From Bog-532 sp963805255 (GTDB taxonomy: Bacteria > Actinomycetota > Actinomycetes > Streptosporangiales > Streptosporangiaceae), in NCBI GenBank assembly GCA_963805255.1, contig CAWDTK010000020.1, positions 186,001 to 250,000 of the forward strand: DNA of 64,000 bases, written 5' to 3'. The position numbers and the translations under genes are program-made. Numbering within the stretch: the stretch's first letter is position 1; the number at the start of each line of letters is the position of its first letter. The notes below the pieces were generated by a model that was given only the letters and a program-made list of their open reading frames with translations, searched no databases and was not told the origin of the DNA. Of this stretch, positions 60,434-64,000 are shown piece after piece.

Positions 60434-61777
60434 ATGTCGTCGCCAGCGGACGCTGTCACCGAAACCGTCGCCGGGCTGCTGCGCGAGCAGTTGCCGCCTG
60501 AAATGGTGGTGGCCGACCCGTCGGCGGTCGTCGCGGACAGCCGGCTATGGAACGCACAGGTGCAGGGACGTCCTTCGGTGGTAGCCCGGTGCCGTACGAC
60601 GTCTGACGTCCAGGCCGCCGTGCGCGCGGCACGGGCGGCGGGTGTGCCGCTGTCGGTGCGGGGCGGGGGCCATGACTGGGCCGGAAGCGCGATCCGGGAC
60701 GGGGGCCTGCTGGTGGACCTGAGCACCATGCGGCAGGTCATCGTCGACGGCACCGAGGCTCGGGTGGCCGGCGGTGCGACCGTGAGTGACGTCCTCGATG
60801 TCGCGCGGCCTTCTGGTTATGCCGCCGCGGGGGGCACCGTGGGCTCGGTCGGGTTCGCCGGGCTGACGCTCGGCGGCGGCTACGGAACCTTGATCGGCGT
60901 GATCGGGCTCGGTGTCGACAACCTGCTGTCGGCCGAGGTCGTTCTGGCCGACGGCCGGGTCGTGACGGCCGATCCTCACCACGAGGCCGACCTGTTCTGG
61001 GCGCTGCGTGGCGGAGGCGGGAACTTCGGCGTCGTGACCGGGCTCCGGACGTGGCTGCACCCGTTCGCCACGGTCACGTCGGGCACAATCGCCTTCGGGT
61101 GGGATGAGGCGCGTTCGGTGCTGCGAGGCTGGCGGGACCTGGTGGCCTCGGCAGACGACGCGCTGGACGTGATGTTCGGCGCCATGTCCACTCCCAATGG
61201 CCGGGTCCTGTTCACCGCCCCGACGTGGGCCGGCGACCCCGGCCACGCAGCTGCGCAGGTGGCCGGGGTGCGGGCGCTCGGCGAACCGGTCCTGGACGAC
61301 GTGGGCCGCCGGGCGCTGGCCAACATCGTCCATGCCGGGGACGATATGTTTCCGCGCGGCCGCCACTACCATCTCGGTACCCGGACCCTGCCGGGCCTCA
61401 CCGAGGGCGCTATCGATGCCTTCCTGGGATCGGCGGAGGCGATGCCCGCCACCTGCGCGCTGAACGTGCATCATGCCCACGGCGCGGCAACCCGCGTGCC
61501 CGTCACCGAGACCGCATACGCCTACCGCGACGACCACCTCGTCGTGGAAATCCTCGGAAGCTGGGCGGACGGCGACGGCGCCGCTGAGTCGGCATGGGTC
61601 CGTGACACCGAACGCCGCCTGGATCCCCACGCCCTGCCCGGCGGCTGGGCGAACCTCATGGCACGCGGCGACCAGCGGGCCCAGGACGCCTACGGCATCA
61701 ACACCGGCCGGCTGCTGGCCGTCAAGAAGTACTACGACCCCGACGGTATCTTCGCCGCGATCCCGCTGCCGGAATGA
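60434..61777 (+). CDS. FAD-linked oxidoreductase (BBE-like)
   Basis: 447 residues from an ATG with an AGGA ribosome binding site. PCMH-type FAD domain: VVARCRTTSDVQAAVRAARA, VRGGGHDWAGSAI (His for covalent FAD near 78), GLTLGGGYGTLIGVIGLGVD, LFWALRGGGGNFGVVTGL. The C-terminal end YYDPDGIFAAIPLP is standard. Related to but distinct from the enzyme at 39819. A MarR regulator is convergent. Confidence 0.9.
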   Translation: MSSPADAVTETVAGLLREQLPPEMVVADPSAVVADSRLWNAQVQGRPSVVARCRTTSDVQAAVRAARAAGVPLSVRGGGHDWAGSAIRDGGLLVDLSTMRQVIVDGTEARVAGGATVSDVLDVARPSGYAAAGGTVGSVGFAGLTLGGGYGTLIGVIGLGVDNLLSAEVVLADGRVVTADPHHEADLFWALRGGGGNFGVVTGLRTWLHPFATVTSGTIAFGWDEARSVLRGWRDLVASADDALDVMFGAMSTPNGRVLFTAPTWAGDPGHAAAQVAGVRALGEPVLDDVGRRALANIVHAGDDMFPRGRHYHLGTRTLPGLTEGAIDAFLGSAEAMPATCALNVHHAHGAATRVPVTETAYAYRDDHLVVEILGSWADGDGAAESAWVRDTERRLDPHALPGGWANLMARGDQRAQDAYGINTGRLLAVKKYYDPDGIFAAIPLPE

Positions 61778-61799
61778 CACCGGCGACACTGTTCTGGAA

Positions 61800-61912
61800 G
61801 TCAGCAGGGATTCGTTGAGGAGACTCCGTTGCAGTGCCGTCAACAGCCAGTTCGGCCCGGTTGCGCACGCCGGGCTTGCGGTAGATCGACACGACGTGCG
61901 TTCCACCGGGCG
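61800..61912 (-). pseudogene. LuxR-type helix-turn-helix scrap
   Basis: GGTHVVSIYRKPGVRNRAEL followed by AVDG corresponds to the recognition helix end of LuxR/NarL regulators (usually HVSSIYRKLGVRNRTEL). Nothing upstream on the minus strand continues the domain. Confidence 0.5.
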
Positions 61913-62012
61913 GACGCCGCGTCGGCCGTGGCCCAGCGCTTCCTGGCACCTCTGTGTCAAGCTGCCGGGGACAGAACGGCACCGTTAAGTCGACAGTCCC
62001 TTGCTCGGCCCG

Positions 62013-62606
62013 TCAGGCGTGCGCGCGGCGTGAGGGTTCAGCGGCCGGATGCCGTGGCGCGCCGGGTGCCACGGCGGACGCTGTGGTACGGCGGGTGCCA
62101 CGGGCAGCGGTGCTGGGCTGGCGTGAGCTGCGCGGCGGGCTTGGTGTGGCACCGAGGCGGGCCACCGGTGTGGCCGGGCCGTCGAGCAGCAGCTCCAGCC
62201 CTTCGGCCAGCGCCTGGGCGGAGCCGCCGGGCCAGGCGGCGGTCAGGGACTCCAGGTGGGCGGTCAGGGTGGCGTTGAGCTTGCCGACGACGCGGGTGCC
62301 TTTAGGGGTGAGGGAGAGCAGGGTGGCGCGGCGGTCGAGGGGGTTGGTGGTGCGTTTGATCAGCCTGGCCGCCTCCAGGCGGTCGGCGTAGCGGCTGGTG
62401 CCGGAGCGGTCGATGCCGATGTATTCGGCGAGCTGGGCGGCGGTGACCGGCCCGACCATGGCCAAGGCGTTCAGGACCGGATAGGTCTGGCCGTCGACGC
62501 CTGGGGGGGCCACCGCGATGACCGGAGAGCACAGCGTAGCCCGGTTGGCCGGGAGCATCAGCCGGTTCAGCAGCCCGGCCAGGTCCGCAGCAACGTCATG
62601 CGCCAT
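62013..62606 (-). CDS. MarR-family transcriptional regulator
   Basis: 197 residues. LNALAMVGPVTAAQLAEYIG, then IDRSGTSRYADRLEAARLIK and the wing NPLDRRATLLSLTPKG form the winged helix. The last 55 residues are a low-complexity Arg/Ala/Pro tail beyond the usual MarR length. It converges with the FAD oxidoreductase. Confidence 0.85.
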   Translation of the reverse strand: MAHDVAADLAGLLNRLMLPANRATLCSPVIAVAPPGVDGQTYPVLNALAMVGPVTAAQLAEYIGIDRSGTSRYADRLEAARLIKRTTNPLDRRATLLSLTPKGTRVVGKLNATLTAHLESLTAAWPGGSAQALAEGLELLLDGPATPVARLGATPSPPRSSRQPSTAARGTRRTTASAVAPGAPRHPAAEPSRRAHA

Positions 62607-62639
62607 GGCATCCAGCTTAGTTGAGCGTTCCAGCGGTTA

Positions 62640-62880
62640 CCCAGAATTGTCACTCGCGGCTGCACGGAGGGCCATCACCGGCGGCCGCCTGCTGCCGCGC
62701 GCGACGACCAGCTCGACGCGTGGATCGATGCCCCGCAGCGCGGGCTTGGCAGATGCGCCCCCGGCCCGATACCGGAGAGCAGAAGCAGCTGTGGGGTGCG
62801 GATCGCACCGGCGGCCAGGACGATGGCCCGGCGGGTTGCCGCAGGCTCATCACCACGCCCGGGCCGCGTTCTTCTCACGG
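62640..62880 (-). pseudogene. GMC oxidoreductase fragment
   Basis: RRAIVLAAGAIRTPQLLLLS then GIGPGAHL is GMC signature 2. After it the frame slips, and ALRGIDPRVEL in another frame continues the family sequence. FAD-binding N-terminus and catalytic C-terminus are missing. Confidence 0.6.
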
Positions 62881-62941
62881 CGCGCCGCCCTGCTCCCGGA
62901 AGCTCCGCTCCCTGATGGCGGCCGGCGGTGCCGCGCGGCGG

Positions 62942-63424
62942 TCAGGTGCGGGGGGTGAGCGGGGGCCCGACGAACTCGCACTCGTACTTTTCGGCGGCCC
63001 GCTGGAGCAGTTCCAGGTCGGGCGGGGGCGGTGCCGGGGTGGTCGCGACCGGGCCGCCCTCGGTGAAGAACCCCTCGGAGCCGCCCGGGGTGACCAGCCC
63101 GAGCATGGTGGTGTCCTGTTCGGCGAGGAAGGTGTGCGGGATCCCGCGCGGCATCGAGGTGTACCCGCCGGGGCCGAGGGTGAACTCGTCTTCTCCGCAG
63201 CGCACCAGGATGCGCCCGGAGATGACCCAGATGCCCTCCTCGGCGGTGTGGTGGATGTGCAGCGGCGACGAGCCGCCGCGGGCGACCTCGGAGACGATCA
63301 GCCCGTAGCCGCCGCTGGTCTGCGCCGCAGTGGCCTTCAGCGTGATCCGGCTGCTGCCGATCCAGTGTGGCTCGCCATCGCCGGCCGGGACCACGATCAG
63401 GCCCTTGGTCGTGATGCTGGTCAT
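62942..63424 (-). CDS. Cupin-domain protein
   Basis: 160 residues with a GGGAAGG ribosome binding site. Cupin motif 1 is PLHIHHTAEEGIWVISGRIL (metal ligands His, His, Glu) and motif 2 PRGIPHTFLAEQ (His). These small cupins are often quercetinase-like dioxygenases, isomerases or sensors; no specific substrate can be named. A palindrome lies 47 bases upstream. Confidence 0.85.
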   Translation of the reverse strand: MTSITTKGLIVVPAGDGEPHWIGSSRITLKATAAQTSGGYGLIVSEVARGGSSPLHIHHTAEEGIWVISGRILVRCGEDEFTLGPGGYTSMPRGIPHTFLAEQDTTMLGLVTPGGSEGFFTEGGPVATTPAPPPPDLELLQRAAEKYECEFVGPPLTPRT

Positions 63425-63470
63425 GGTGTGTCCTTCCCGTCAGGTTCACGGCTGCGCCGAATGACATTAA

Positions 63471-63485
63471 CGTGCGTATCGCACG
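63471..63485. promoter_or_regulatory. Palindromic operator upstream of the cupin gene
   Basis: CGTGCGTATCGCACG has perfect 6 bp arms around TAT. A related half-site ATCGCACG recurs near 63639. It may bind a regulator of the cupin gene; which one is unknown. Confidence 0.5.
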
Positions 63486-64000
63486 CTTGATATAGGCATC
63501 GGCCCAGGGTTGAGGACCGCCCGCTAGCACGAGGAGTGGTGACCAGCTAGTGGCCGCGCGCTAACTCCTGCGATTACCTCGCAGCCCGCGTGACGGTTGG
63601 CACTGTACCCAGCTTGCCAGGTCACGCTATTAGATGCAAATCGCACGTAATTTACTTCCGAAGCGTGCCCAGGTGCATGTCTTCCTTCGAGCCGCTCCGG
63701 TGACCCGCCCGCTGCGGCGCCGCGTCCAGATATCCAAGCGCTATGGCCTTGCGGGTCGGTTCCGCCTTGTTCGCGGCCCGCAGCTTGGCCCGGATTACCC
63801 CGGCCAGGTCCGCGGAGACGAAGTAGCCCCCGCACGCGACCGCGTCGGCGGCGGCTGGCTCACCCTGGCGCCTGCGGCCCCGCCGGGCGCGGTGCGCAGG
63901 CCCGCGGGCCGGCCCGGCGCACACGGTCGTTTCAATGGTTCGCGGCTGGCTGGCCGGTTCTGGGTGATAGCGGCGTTTTGCGTATGCACAGGAGCACTGA
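63486..64000 (-). other. Right edge: no confident gene
   Basis: A minus-strand frame 63652-63924 (90 codons) has protein-like GYFVSADLAGVIRAKLRAAN and KAEPTRKAIALGYLDAAPQR in its second half, but the first half is Arg-rich and no ribosome binding site is clear. It could be the end of a small regulator. The DNA around 63600-63660 is AT-rich. Confidence 0.3.

Overview
The window is GC-rich actinobacterial chromosome. Support comes from GTG starts and ATGA/GTGA gene overlaps, an Lsr2 nucleoid protein, TTAGG-type iron boxes, a class F-like sortase, a DUF574-type methyltransferase, an SCO6745-type protein and FHA/roadblock signalling proteins. A filamentous actinomycete of Streptosporangiales or a related order fits, but the genus cannot be read from the sequence. 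No rRNA, tRNA or CRISPR array was seen.

Bases 1-23500 are fairly ordinary. They hold a MarR regulator coupled to an ABC exporter half, a second divergent ABC exporter, a secreted phosphoesterase with a lipoprotein, hemerythrin, a PCMT-like methyltransferase, a signalling group (roadblock, FHA, an unknown FHA partner and a histidine-kinase-like protein lacking its phospho-acceptor His), dtd, a sortase next to a likely substrate, dinB, a TerC protein fused to EF-hands, and a CstR-like persulfide or metal sensor with two matching operators.

Bases 23600-37200 are mobile-element country: two VapBC modules with palindromic operators, an lsr2 gene cut in two by a 2.7 kb IS66-family element that carries a DruA-like (DUF4338) gene, an IS3-family element, a PHA depolymerase with a PucR regulator, a nitronate monooxygenase, and a flavin monooxygenase with a divergent PadR regulator.

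Bases 37200-49400 are a decay zone. An alcohol dehydrogenase remnant holds a 95 bp MITE-like insert beside an intact aldehyde dehydrogenase. There is an intact FAD oxidoreductase followed by a remnant of a relative, a sensor-kinase/response-regulator operon apparently split by an inversion, and an iron-box-controlled Fe(III) ABC operon whose ATPase has lost its Walker A half. Next to it are a FhuF-like reductase whose start codon appears mutated, and bacterioferritin.

Bases 50000-64000 hold a cobalamin-riboswitch-controlled Ni/Co permease with a divergent ArsR regulator, two near-identical inverted IS3 copies around a DUF899/HxlR pair (one copy split by a second IS66-family element), a YefM-YoeB module with a TGTACA operator, a second FAD oxidoreductase, a MarR regulator, a cupin, and fragments of LuxR and GMC-oxidoreductase genes.
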